Part shown: piece after piece, positions 35,117 through 43,779 of the stretch
Position numbering within the stretch: position 1 is the first letter of the stretch
Layout of the letters: every line of letters starts with the position of its first letter
DNA from: JAQVCM01 sp040403095
GTDB taxonomy: Bacteria > Bacteroidota > Bacteroidia > Flavobacteriales_D > Crocinitomicaceae
DNA length: 64,000 bases
Assembly: GCA_040403095.1 (NCBI GenBank)
Contig: JBBALI010000020.1
Location: 1 to 64,000, forward strand
Direction: 5' to 3'
Made by a program: the position numbers and the translations under genes
Notes under the pieces: generated by a model
Told to the model about the DNA's origin: nothing
Seen by the model: only the letters and a program-made list of their open reading frames with translations
Databases searched by the model: none

Positions 35117-35988
35117 AGTTGATACATTCGTTTTGCAAATTTGAACCACGCCGGAGCGAAATTCCATGTGTAAATGTAATAATGCTGGTCGATTCCGCCC
35201 AAATTTTGGTTAAATCTTCTTACGCCTTCCACTTCTGAACCGCCAAAATCAAAAGGTTTTGCTTCTTTCAGTGTGCGTTCAATAGCTTGTTGCATACACC
35301 AATACATGCCGCCGTTATCGCGGGCAAAAGCTGTTGCCGCTCCTTTTAGGTAAATCGTTTTTTCAAAAGTATCCATGAAAACCATGCCGCCATGCAAGAT
35401 GTTTTCTTTGTAAATTCCAAAGCAAAATAAGCGATTGGAATTTTCCAAGTTTTGCATCAAATTTGCTAATTTCTCCAAGTTGCTTGGCGTAAACTCACTG
35501 ATTTTTTCAGAAAGTTCAGCGCGAATAATTTCTAAAATCGCTTTCCAATCTTGCGTTTCACGGATTTCGAGTTCGTTTTTCTTCGCTTTTTGAATCATGC
35601 GTTTTACTTGACTTCCAAGCTTCATTTCATTTTCAATCGTCTGAAAAACACGTTTTTTATAGCTAGATTCTTCAATTATTTGGGTGGTTTGGATGTGTCC
35701 AATCTGAAATTGTTTTTGCAAATATTTCAGCGCTTCTTTGGGGAAATCTGCATTTTTGCCGATGAAATTTAGATTTCTAACAAAAATCGGCGGTGTAATC
35801 GCCAAAACTCCCAACTTGGATGTAAGTGGAAGTGCAATTCCGTTCAAGTAAAAATCATCAACTAAGACACACCAATCTTCCGCACAAGCATCTAAATACC
35901 AACTGAATGAAAAAACATCTCCTTGGTTTTGTGCTACCAATGAATCCCATTTTACGCGATCTATATCCTTTTGAGAAATCAGAATCAT
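35101..35988 (-). CDS. FemAB/GNAT-like acyltransferase
   Basis: The 295-residue protein shows an acetyltransferase-fold pair. LFCFGIYKENILHGGMVFMD is a central GNAT_6 core, and TIYLKGAATAFARDNGGMYWCMQQAIERTLKEAKPFDFGGSEVEGVRRFNQNLGG closely resembles FemAB/GNAT_6 C-terminal halves. Such proteins transfer amino acids or acyl groups onto cell-wall or glycan precursors. It overlaps the deacetylase gene by 4 bp and the SDR gene by 16 bp. The acceptor is unknown. Confidence 0.75.
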   Translation of the reverse strand: MILISQKDIDRVKWDSLVAQNQGDVFSFSWYLDACAEDWCVLVDDFYLNGIALPLTSKLGVLAITPPIFVRNLNFIGKNADFPKEALKYLQKQFQIGHIQTTQIIEESSYKKRVFQTIENEMKLGSQVKRMIQKAKKNELEIRETQDWKAILEIIRAELSEKISEFTPSNLEKLANLMQNLENSNRLFCFGIYKENILHGGMVFMDTFEKTIYLKGAATAFARDNGGMYWCMQQAIERTLKEAKPFDFGGSEVEGVRRFNQNLGGIDQHYYIYTWNFAPAWFKFAKRMYQLWKKK

Positions 35989-36971
35989 GAAATCAGTTGA
36001 AAATGGGTGAATTTACATCTAGAATTGTATTTCGCAATATATCGATTGAGCAATTCCAATGAATAAAGCGTGCAACTTTTAGGATGACCTATAAAAACCA
36101 AGTTTTGTTGCCTTTTTTTGAAAGCAATTTCCGTGATTTTGGCCATTTTGCTTGCGTAATAACCATCTGTACTCGCGTGATTCCATGTGAAATGAGTCAA
36201 TACTTGTTTTTTTCGTCCTGGTTGCGACATGAAAATTCCGTCGCCAATCATTTTGTGCGCGGCGGGATTCAATCGACCTAAAATATACAATCTCCAATAA
36301 AATAGGGGAGAATAGCGATACGAACCGATGGGAAATTCAGTAAAAAATCCGTTTTCATTTTCTGTGCAAACGTCGTTTTGAAAGCGATATTGGTCTTTGG
36401 TTGGCGCATTTCGGAAATCGAATGAATATTCTCCCGCTTCAAAATGTCCGCGCGGAAAAACGCTTGAATCGTATTTAATTTCTAGCTCTTGAAACAATTT
36501 TTCCAATTGATCAAACGGTTGAATACACCAACCTCCAGCGCGAAAAGTATCGGTTTTAAGACCGATGATGGAATCCAATTTGGATTTGTAAGTTCGAAAG
36601 ATTCGTTCTCGTTCCTCTTCATCAAAATCAGCTAATTTATAAGCGTTTTTTGTCACAAATTGCCATTTTTCGCCATCAAAATGCGTTTTTTCCCAATGCG
36701 GATGAATGTGCAATTGAACATCGCAACCTGCCACAATCATTTCTTGAATTTGGTCGATGACTAAGTCATAATCCATTTTCAAAATCGAGAAATCATTCAA
36801 TTGTCGCTCAAGAGCAATGATGTAACCAATGTCCACAAAAAAAGTCATTGGAGCATGGTATTTCCGTGACAAATCTAAGAGCCGATTTGTAGGTTCGATC
36901 AAGCATTTCTGGACAGTTCCCGAAGAGGATCCAAAAAATAATTCGTAATCAAACGTAAGAAATACATTCAT
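35985..36971 (-). CDS. polysaccharide deacetylase-like (NodB-fold) protein
   Basis: The 328-residue protein opens VFLTFDYELFFG, where the Asp and acidic pair of motif 1 are expected. It continues with VQLHIHPHW (metal-binding histidines) and DTFRAGGWCIQPF (motif 3 Arg). A late HFTWNHASTDG supplies a further His. These are the marks of CE4/NodB-like hydrolases, in a long version with a C-terminal extension. It is the first gene of the three-gene minus-strand operon, suggesting deacetylation of a surface sugar before acyl modification. No signal peptide is seen, so a cytoplasmic precursor is possible. Confidence 0.78.
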   Translation of the reverse strand: MNVFLTFDYELFFGSSSGTVQKCLIEPTNRLLDLSRKYHAPMTFFVDIGYIIALERQLNDFSILKMDYDLVIDQIQEMIVAGCDVQLHIHPHWEKTHFDGEKWQFVTKNAYKLADFDEEERERIFRTYKSKLDSIIGLKTDTFRAGGWCIQPFDQLEKLFQELEIKYDSSVFPRGHFEAGEYSFDFRNAPTKDQYRFQNDVCTENENGFFTEFPIGSYRYSPLFYWRLYILGRLNPAAHKMIGDGIFMSQPGRKKQVLTHFTWNHASTDGYYASKMAKITEIAFKKRQQNLVFIGHPKSCTLYSLELLNRYIAKYNSRCKFTHFQLIS

Positions 36972-37117
36972 AAAGCGAAGATAGGTTTTTTTTTGAGTGT
37001 TGAAGACATTAGGATTTTAAGACCGTCATAAATTGCAGTTAATCTCATTAACAAGCAAATTTTGTATCTTTAAATTAAATTTGTTCAAAATTAAATCAAA
37101 TATCGCAAATTCAATAA

Positions 37118-37567
37118 ATGGAAATAGAACGCAAATTTTTAGTCAATGAATTACTGTGGACGCAATTGAGCAAGCCAACGCCAAAACGCATTCAACAAGC
37201 ATATTTATCTGATGATTCGAATTGTACTGTGCGCGTGCGAACCAAAGGCGCTAAAGGTTTTTTGACTATCAAAGGCAAAAGCGTTGGCATTTCTCGTTCA
37301 GAATACGAATATGAAATTCCTTTGGAAGAAGCGGAGAAAATGATTGTAGAATTTTGTCCGAAAGTGCTTTCAAAAGACCGATATGAAATCCAAGTTGGAA
37401 AACATTTATGGGAAGTGGATGTTTTTCACGGAAAATTGGCGCCACTGATAGTTGCAGAAATTGAGTTGAGTAGCGAAGATGAATCGTTTGAATTGCCTGA
37501 TTGGGTGGAGAAAGAGGTTTCGGATGACGTGGAATATTATAATTCTCGGTTGATTTTGAAGTTATGA
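37118..37567 (+). CDS. CYTH-domain triphosphatase-like protein
   Basis: The 149-residue protein begins with the hallmark EIERKFLV (ExExK) and continues with TVRVRTKGAKGFLTIKGK, YEYEIPLEEAE and HLWEVDVFHGKLAPLIVAEIELSSED. These are the strands of the triphosphate tunnel metalloenzyme fold. Small single-domain bacterial CYTH proteins hydrolyse inorganic triphosphate or thiamine triphosphate; the in-vivo substrate is unknown. It converges with the large T9SS gene and shares a terminator region. Confidence 0.92.
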   Translation: MEIERKFLVNELLWTQLSKPTPKRIQQAYLSDDSNCTVRVRTKGAKGFLTIKGKSVGISRSEYEYEIPLEEAEKMIVEFCPKVLSKDRYEIQVGKHLWEVDVFHGKLAPLIVAEIELSSEDESFELPDWVEKEVSDDVEYYNSRLILKL

Positions 37568-37570
37568 ACA

Positions 37571-37609
37571 TAAAAAAACGGTCAACCCCAAAAAAGGAAT
37601 TGACCGTTT
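37571..37609 (-). terminator. Rho-independent terminator between CYTH and T9SS genes
   Basis: AAACGGTCAA (37576-37585) and TTGACCGTTT (37600-37609) form a 10-bp stem with a 14-nt loop. On the minus strand it is followed by TTTTTTT, so it ends the large T9SS gene; the plus-strand tail (CCGTTTT) is weaker but may serve the CYTH gene. Confidence 0.88.
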
Positions 37610-37629
37610 CCGTTTTAAAATTATTTTTT

Positions 37630-40600
37630 CTATTTCTTAACCAATTTGAATTGAGAAATTTGGCTGTTTTGCTCGATTTGCAATAAATACATTCCGTTAG
37701 AGAAATTATTCAGATCAATAATTAAGTTTTGACCGTTAAATTCTGTATTTGCGAACAAAATTTTTCCTTGCAAATCTACTAATTGAATTTTTGCATTGCT
37801 CAAAGTCATCGACAAATCAATGTTTACCAATCCGGATGTTGGATTTGGATAAATATTGGCAAAAATCTGCGTTTCTTCAATTCCAGCGCAATCTTGCAAA
37901 TTAACAACAATTTCATCCGAATTTTCACATCCAGCTGCATTGCTAACTGTTACTGAATATGTTCCAGAAGTTGCTAAGCTTAAAGTGGCAGTTGTTGTAT
38001 TGTTATTCCAAAGATAAGATGTGTGTGAACCAGCATTCAATGTAATTGGTGCTTCGTAATCACATTTCGTAATGTCTGCGCCTAAATCTACTGTTGGCAA
38101 GTTATTTACAACAATTGACACTTCGTCTGTATTTACACAGCCATTTGCATCAGTTCCAGTTACAGCGTAAGTTCCACTTGTATTTGGGGAAATTGCCGTT
38201 CCGTTTGCAACACTGTTGTCCCAAGCGTAAGACGTTGCACCTTCTCCTGTGAAAGTAACAGATTGACCAATACAAATTGAAGAATCTGAAGCAACTGCTG
38301 AAACAGTTGGTAAGTTATTTACAACGATTGAAACATCATCAGAGTTTGTACAACCGTTTGCATCTGTTCCAGTTACAGCGTAAGTTCCACTTGTATTTGG
38401 AGAGATTGCAGTTCCGTTTGTAACACTGTTGTCCCAAGTGTATGTCGTAGCACCTTGACCATTAAAAGTGATCGTTTGACCTACGCAAATCGAAGAATCA
38501 GAAGCTGTTGCAGAAACTGTTGGTAAGTTATTTACAACGATTGAAACATCATCAGAGTTCGTACAACCGTATACATCTGTTCCAGTTACAGAATAAGTTC
38601 CACTTGCATTTGGAGAAATCGCCGTTCCGTTTGTTACGCTGTTGTTCCATGAGTAAGTAGATGCACCCTGACCGTTGAAAGTGATCGTTTGACCTACACA
38701 AATCGAAGAATCAGAAGCTATTGCAGAAACAATTGGTAAGTTATTTACAACAATTGAAATCGTATTTGAAGAATCTACACATGCATAAGTTGAGTTTTCG
38801 ATATACAAGTTATAATTACCTTGTTCATTGATATTTAGCGTATTGTTTGATTGATTTGGAATGATTGCATCATTTTTGATCCAATCGAAAGTTGTTCCAG
38901 TCGTCGGTTGAAAAGAAAGTACTGTCGTTTCACCTGCACAAATTGTATCGTTTGATGCAACCAACTCAGCACCTGAAAGTTGTGCACAAGTGTTGATTTG
39001 ATAAATCGATAAGGTAGAACTTACTTCATTTGCCAAAATGACAATTTCATTTCCGTTTGGAGAAGCCTCCGCAGAGATACGAATGATTCCTTCAGCTCCT
39101 AAATCTGGACCACTTCCTGTAATTGTTCTATTGTTATAATAACCAACATAAATTGGATTTGCAGGATCATTCACATTGAAAGTCAATACGCCTCCGATTC
39201 TTTCCAAGGAAACAAACAAATAACTTGAACCATTGATAAAAGCTGTTGCTACACCTTCTGGCTCAGGACCTTTGTCATCACTTCTATTTTTCAAAGTTGC
39301 AGCTCCTGTAGAGTTAGATGCATTGAAAAAGGCAGCGGTTACTGGATGAGATGAAGTAATTTGCTCAATTAAATCTTTTGAATCAAAAACCAATTGTCCA
39401 GTTAAAGCATTCCAAATGCTAAATGAACGTCCACCCATCGTGTGAATAACATCTAAATCGCCATCGTTATCCGAATCTCCAGAGTATTTCAATCCATTCA
39501 AGCGACCAATGAATTTACTGTTTTTCAAAATGTTTTGGTCTGGGAAAGCAGTTGAATCCAAAGTTAAAGTTGAAATTCTAGCCGCATCAATGACAGATCC
39601 AAATTCTCTAGAATCACCTTCGTTTGCAGAGAAAACATATCCTTGTCCGTTGATGGTTGAATAAGCAATCGCATCCGGCATGTACGCACCTTTTACAGGT
39701 GCAGTGCCAATTAATACTGAACCACTTTGGTCAGAAGCGTCCATTCCGTTTCCAGAAGAGTAATCGCTGTAACCCAATGCGTATATGGTATCAATCGTTG
39801 CTGTTGCAAGATCAATCACTGCCATTGCGTTATTTTCTTGAATTGCAACAAAAGCTTTGGTATTATCTGTTGAAATTGTGATGTATTCGGGTTCAAAATC
39901 TTGTGCAACACTTGCGCTGGTTGAGAAAATTCTGATTCCTTGTGCGATTAAACTTGCTGCTTGTGAATTATAATCAGTAAATCCAATATTTGTCACATTT
40001 GAATTAGTCAAGTTCGCTATTCCTGCGGTTAAATCAACGATTGAAATAGAACCTTCTGGATCTGCTGAATAGGTTGAATTTGGTTCGCCTTCGTTCGCCG
40101 TTAAAATTTTGGTGTAGTCTTTATTGAAAGTAATCATGTCAGGCATTGCACCAACAGTTACTTGACTGATAAAGTTTCCGTCAGCATCTACAAAAACAAC
40201 AAAACCATTTGTCTGAGCATTTGTGTTTTCAATCGCCATCGCAACAATGCCATTGTGTGCAGTTACTGAATTGATATTTCCATAGGGAACAACAGAAATA
40301 CTATTCAATAATGCTGGCGTTGATGGATTTGAAAAATCTACAATGTCTAATTTTTTGCCAATACTGTTGGCGATGTACAATCTAAAGTTAGTTGAGTCAT
40401 AAGCCACAATTTCAGCTGAATTTGTTCCTGCTGTTCCATTAGAGAAACTAGAAAGAAGATTCATATTCAATTCATTGGTAGGTGTAGGAGCGGAGTAATC
40501 ATTGTCTTTGATGTAAATGATTTGGTAATTATTTGATGTAGGAATTGAAATATTAATTCCAGCAATAATTTTAACTATGATTTTTTCTGCTCTTTCTGCC

Positions 40601-41505
40601 AAGTTATCGTCAATGATTGTTAAAGGGAAATTGTAAATTCCGTTTGAAGATGCTGGAATGGTCAAAGTATCCGTTGTCCAAGAAAAATCGTTGTTGATTG
40701 TAGCATCTGAGTAAGTGGAAAGTCCAACTACAACTTTAGAAATTGCGTTGTTTGCGTTTGAAATAGTTATTGGAACTTGAATTTGTCCTGCATTTTCATC
40801 TACAATTTGGAAATTGGAAGCCGAAGCGATTGAAACATTGGCTGCAGCTTCGCTCACAGATATTAAATCGAATCTGGAAGTTCCAGTTGTACTATAAGAA
40901 CTTGTTGAACGGGCAGCCACATATTGTCCCGCCAAAGGATCGAAAGCAGAAACAATTCTGAAAGCTACATTTGGATTATTATTCAGTGTCGTTACTGCTG
41001 AAAAATTGTAAATTCTTTGATACCAAGTATCGCCAGTTCCCGAAGGTTGTGGAACAAAAGTAAAAGTAGTTGCTGTTGTCCAAGCCACATTTCCACTCGT
41101 TGAAAGTCCTGTATTGTCAGCAGTATATTGAAGTTTCCATGTATTTGATGCGCTGTTACTTAGACGTTGCCATAAATTTAAAGTAAGGTTGCTTTTTCCT
41201 GAAGCATCTACATTAATTTGAATTCCAGCAGTTTCAGAATCTAAACCTTGTGATGGATAGCCTGTTGTTTGTAAACCTGAATTATCTGCCAAATTCAAGT
41301 CATTTGAATTTCCAGAAGCAAATGTTTGAGAAATTCCACCAAGGATGTCTATACTAGAATTTCCACTGCTAGGAGTTAAGATTCCAGTGGCAGTATTTGC
41401 ATCATCAGGATTTGAGTTAAAGTCATATCGCGTGACTTCAGATTGACTAAAAGCACTGAGAAACAAGTGCATCAATACGGTTGAAAGTATTATTTTTTTC
41501 ATCAT
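37630..41505 (-). CDS. giant secreted T9SS protein: Calx-beta, choice-of-anchor I propeller, Ig-like repeats
   Basis: The 1291-residue protein begins with a signal peptide (MMKKIILSTVLMHLFLSAFSQ). An N-terminal lectin-like/beta part (to about 225) leads to a Calx-beta domain (about 226-335, FQIVDENAGQIQVPITISN ... DDNLAERAEKIIVKI). Next is a long propeller-like region of the choice-of-anchor I type (about 345-860, PDMITFNKDYTKILTANEGEP ... PEPEGVATAFINGSSYLFVS). Five Ig/PKD-like modules follow, three nearly identical, and a T9SS type A tail ends the protein (IYPNPTSGLVNIDLS ... FKLVKK). The protein should be exported through type IX secretion and anchored at the cell surface. Adhesion is a plausible job; nothing catalytic was confirmed. 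Confidence 0.85.
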   Translation of the reverse strand: MMKKIILSTVLMHLFLSAFSQSEVTRYDFNSNPDDANTATGILTPSSGNSSIDILGGISQTFASGNSNDLNLADNSGLQTTGYPSQGLDSETAGIQINVDASGKSNLTLNLWQRLSNSASNTWKLQYTADNTGLSTSGNVAWTTATTFTFVPQPSGTGDTWYQRIYNFSAVTTLNNNPNVAFRIVSAFDPLAGQYVAARSTSSYSTTGTSRFDLISVSEAAANVSIASASNFQIVDENAGQIQVPITISNANNAISKVVVGLSTYSDATINNDFSWTTDTLTIPASSNGIYNFPLTIIDDNLAERAEKIIVKIIAGINISIPTSNNYQIIYIKDNDYSAPTPTNELNMNLLSSFSNGTAGTNSAEIVAYDSTNFRLYIANSIGKKLDIVDFSNPSTPALLNSISVVPYGNINSVTAHNGIVAMAIENTNAQTNGFVVFVDADGNFISQVTVGAMPDMITFNKDYTKILTANEGEPNSTYSADPEGSISIVDLTAGIANLTNSNVTNIGFTDYNSQAASLIAQGIRIFSTSASVAQDFEPEYITISTDNTKAFVAIQENNAMAVIDLATATIDTIYALGYSDYSSGNGMDASDQSGSVLIGTAPVKGAYMPDAIAYSTINGQGYVFSANEGDSREFGSVIDAARISTLTLDSTAFPDQNILKNSKFIGRLNGLKYSGDSDNDGDLDVIHTMGGRSFSIWNALTGQLVFDSKDLIEQITSSHPVTAAFFNASNSTGAATLKNRSDDKGPEPEGVATAFINGSSYLFVSLERIGGVLTFNVNDPANPIYVGYYNNRTITGSGPDLGAEGIIRISAEASPNGNEIVILANEVSSTLSIYQINTCAQLSGAELVASNDTICAGETTVLSFQPTTGTTFDWIKNDAIIPNQSNNTLNINEQGNYNLYIENSTYACVDSSNTISIVVNNLPIVSAIASDSSICVGQTITFNGQGASTYSWNNSVTNGTAISPNASGTYSVTGTDVYGCTNSDDVSIVVNNLPTVSATASDSSICVGQTITFNGQGATTYTWDNSVTNGTAISPNTSGTYAVTGTDANGCTNSDDVSIVVNNLPTVSAVASDSSICIGQSVTFTGEGATSYAWDNSVANGTAISPNTSGTYAVTGTDANGCVNTDEVSIVVNNLPTVDLGADITKCDYEAPITLNAGSHTSYLWNNNTTTATLSLATSGTYSVTVSNAAGCENSDEIVVNLQDCAGIEETQIFANIYPNPTSGLVNIDLSMTLSNAKIQLVDLQGKILFANTEFNGQNLIIDLNNFSNGMYLLQIEQNSQISQFKLVKK
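38101..38739 (-). repeat. three 213-bp in-frame tandem repeats in the T9SS gene
   Basis: The block start GTTATTTACAAC recurs at 38101, 38314, 38527 and 38740, so three units of exactly 213 bp (71 codons) lie end to end, nearly identical by eye. Each encodes an Ig-like module (for example DSSICVGQTITFNGQG ... GTYAVTGTDANGC). The high similarity indicates recent duplication or ongoing gene conversion, and copy-number variation is likely. Confidence 0.92.
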
Positions 41506-41671
41506 AAGAATTTTTCACAAAGTTCCACGTTACTCGTTAAGACAGCTTAATTTCAACTTTAAGAATAGAATGTCAAATCATGAAAATGATATGAATCAAA
41601 TGAAATTAAAATGAAATGAAATCAAGTTTGTAAACAAAAGATTAATCGAGAATTAATCATTTATAAATAAG

Positions 41672-41679
41672 TATTTTTG
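41672..41679 (+). promoter_or_regulatory. -7 element (TATTTTTG) for the DUF3817 gene
   Basis: TATTTTTG matches TAnnTTTG and ends 14 nt before the ATG at 41694. The region upstream to 41506 is AT-rich with no -33 TTG at the right spacing. Confidence 0.45.
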
Positions 41680-41693
41680 TAAAAAAAAACAAA

Positions 41694-41978
41694 ATGAATT
41701 CATTGACAATTTTACGCATCACAGGTATTTTAGAAGGTTTTTCGTGGCTGGCTTTGTTGACAACCATGGTTTTAAAGTATGGATTTGAAATGCCTGAACC
41801 AAACGTTTTAGTTGGAAAAATTCACGGATTTTTGTTTATTGGCTATGTTTTTATGGTTTTTATGATGGCCATGGATAAAAAGTGGGGAAATAAAAATACG
41901 ATTTGGTGTCTTATTGCTTCATTTTTACCTTTTGGAACTTTTGTGGCAGATTATAAAATTTTGAAAAAAGCATATTGA
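41694..41978 (+). CDS. DUF3817 small membrane protein
   Basis: The 94-residue protein has three hydrophobic segments and the family pattern: RITGILEGFSWLALLTTM, then KIHGFLFIGYVFMV, then IASFLPFGTFVADYKIL. DUF3817 proteins are integral membrane proteins of unknown function. It overlaps the following acyltransferase start by 4 bp, so the two are likely co-expressed. Confidence 0.88.
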   Translation: MNSLTILRITGILEGFSWLALLTTMVLKYGFEMPEPNVLVGKIHGFLFIGYVFMVFMMAMDKKWGNKNTIWCLIASFLPFGTFVADYKILKKAY

Positions 41979-42976
41979 ATTCTGATTCACAACATAAATT
42001 AGTTCCGTTTTTTGAAAATGCGAAAGTATTTTCAGCGATTTGTTTAAGTCTTTTTCATTTTTTACAACATACAGATCACAGTGGCAACTTAATCGACAAT
42101 CCTAGTGATTGGTTGAAATTTTTGATCCAACTATTATTTGCAACTGTTTTTATTTTTTTCATTATATCAGGATATGTCATTCCTGCTCATATGTCAAAAA
42201 CCTCCTATCGAATTCAAAATTTAGGTGTTTTTTTGTCAAAAAGGTTCATTCGAATTTACATTCCATTTTTGGCTTGTGTAGTTGGATATCTAGCTTTGGA
42301 TTTTTTATTTAAATGGTACAATCATTTGCCATTTGTGTTCGAATTGAAAAGATTCTTAGCGAATATTAGTTTCACAGCTACCTTTACTAAATGCACATTT
42401 TACAACCCAATTTTCTGGACTTTAGCCATTGAAATACAATTTTATATTTTCATCGCATTGGTTTATCCACTATTGGATCGAATTAAAAGTCAATTTTCAT
42501 TCATTACCTTAGGTTTTTTAATAGCTATTTCTGGTTGGTTTTTGACAGATCATCGCCTTTTGTTTGAATATTTACCCATGATTTTTAGTGGATATTTTTT
42601 GTTCATGCATTCAGAAAATAAAATTGATTTTAAAGTTGCAGTTTTCATAATTTTATTACAATTAATTGCTATAGCTTTCATTTTTAATTTGTTGATTTCA
42701 ATTGTTTTGGGATTGTTTTTTGTATTATATTTCATGAATTTTAAAAAGATTTTATTTCCTAGTTTGGCAATTAAAACTTACAGCTTTTACCTTTTTCATG
42801 GTCTTTTTGGAGGTACATTTTTATATTTTAGTGCGAGACATGTTGAATCAACATTTTCAATCATTCTTGTTTTGATTTTAGCTGTGATATTTTCAATTTT
42901 AGGGAGTTGGGTGACCTTTTATCTTTTTGAAAAACCAGCGCTGCGATTATCTAAAAAAAATTTCAAGTCAAAATGA
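41975..42976 (+). CDS. AT3-family membrane acyltransferase (OafA-like)
   Basis: The 333-residue protein has about ten membrane segments. AKVFSAICLSLFHFLQHTDH includes the catalytic His region of acyltransferase-3 proteins, LSKRFIRIYIPF is a typical loop, and the Y-F-x-P type segment YNPIFWTLAIEIQFYIF follows. Such enzymes add acetyl or similar groups to surface glycans, often O-antigen or peptidoglycan. The start is a TTG that overlaps the previous TGA (TTGA); no ATG precedes the first conserved helix, so an unusual start is required. Confidence 0.82.
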   Translation: MNSDSQHKLVPFFENAKVFSAICLSLFHFLQHTDHSGNLIDNPSDWLKFLIQLLFATVFIFFIISGYVIPAHMSKTSYRIQNLGVFLSKRFIRIYIPFLACVVGYLALDFLFKWYNHLPFVFELKRFLANISFTATFTKCTFYNPIFWTLAIEIQFYIFIALVYPLLDRIKSQFSFITLGFLIAISGWFLTDHRLLFEYLPMIFSGYFLFMHSENKIDFKVAVFIILLQLIAIAFIFNLLISIVLGLFFVLYFMNFKKILFPSLAIKTYSFYLFHGLFGGTFLYFSARHVESTFSIILVLILAVIFSILGSWVTFYLFEKPALRLSKKNFKSK

Positions 42977-43019
42977 TTCCTACTTAGTGTTAATTTTACA
43001 CTTATTAAGATCTGAAATC

Positions 43020-43049
43020 TTGTCAAATCCTTGCTTTTTTCTAACTTTG
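43020..43049 (+). promoter_or_regulatory. complete promoter for comB (TTG-19-TAACTTTG)
   Basis: TTG (43020-43022) and TAACTTTG (43042-43049) are 19 bp apart, fitting the Bacteroidota consensus. The -7 box ends only 4 nt before the ATG at 43054, so transcription would start at or very near the A of the start codon, predicting a leaderless message. Confidence 0.7.
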
Positions 43050-43053
43050 AGCC

Positions 43054-43779
43054 ATGGATAATCGCAAACATGTCGAAGTGTGTTTCACACCTGGAGAATA
43101 CGCTTATTATAAAGACGAATTTGAAATCGTTGTTGTTATTGATGTTTTGAGAGCAACTTCAGCCATTTGCGCTGCTTTCGATAACGGAATCAAAGCAATC
43201 ATTCCTGTTCCAACTGTGGAAGAAGCTTGGGAATACAAACAAAAAGGTTTTTTAGCAGGAGCAGAACGAAAAGGTCAAATTGTAGAAGGTTTTGATTTTG
43301 GAAATTCACCGTTTAGTTACATGAAAGAGGAATTTCGAGGACAAGAAGTGGTATTGACAACGACTAATGGTACAAAATCTTTAGATGTTGCCAAAGATGC
43401 TGAAATTGTGGTTGTTGGTTCGTTTTTGAATTTGCAAGCTTTGTGTGAATGGTTGGAAAAACAAGACAAAAATGTGTTGTGTTTGTGCTCAGGATGGCAA
43501 GATAAATTCAATTTAGAAGATACGATTTGCGCAGGTGCTATTTCTGACTATTTATTGAGCACCGGAAAATTTACTTCTGATGAAGATTCGTCGATTGCTG
43601 CAAAATATTTGTATCTTTCAGCCAAAGATAATTACTTTGGTTTCTTAAAATCCAGCTCTCACCGCAGAAGATTGAAAAATCTGAATCTGAATGAAGATAT
43701 CAAGTATTGTCTGACACCCAATCAGTCAACTGTAATACCGATATTGAAAGATGGAAAATTGGTTCAAATACAAGATTAA
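43054..43779 (+). CDS. comB: ComB-family 2-phosphosulfolactate phosphatase
   Basis: The 241-residue protein has the ComB signatures VVVIDVLRATSAICAAFDNG, FDFGNSPF, VVLTTTNGTKSL and CSGWQDKFNLEDTICAGAI. The known enzyme dephosphorylates 2-phosphosulfolactate in coenzyme M synthesis of archaea; in bacteria the homolog is common but its role is uncertain, perhaps sulfolactate or sulfonolipid-linked metabolism. A leaderless-type promoter drives it. The phospholipase-like gene starts 29 bp inside its end. Confidence 0.88.
   Translation: MDNRKHVEVCFTPGEYAYYKDEFEIVVVIDVLRATSAICAAFDNGIKAIIPVPTVEEAWEYKQKGFLAGAERKGQIVEGFDFGNSPFSYMKEEFRGQEVVLTTTNGTKSLDVAKDAEIVVVGSFLNLQALCEWLEKQDKNVLCLCSGWQDKFNLEDTICAGAISDYLLSTGKFTSDEDSSIAAKYLYLSAKDNYFGFLKSSSHRRRLKNLNLNEDIKYCLTPNQSTVIPILKDGKLVQIQD

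Noticed and set aside
38101..38739. 213-bp tandem repeats as CRISPR or phage repeats
   Set aside because: Units are contiguous, in frame with the T9SS gene and encode Ig-like modules.
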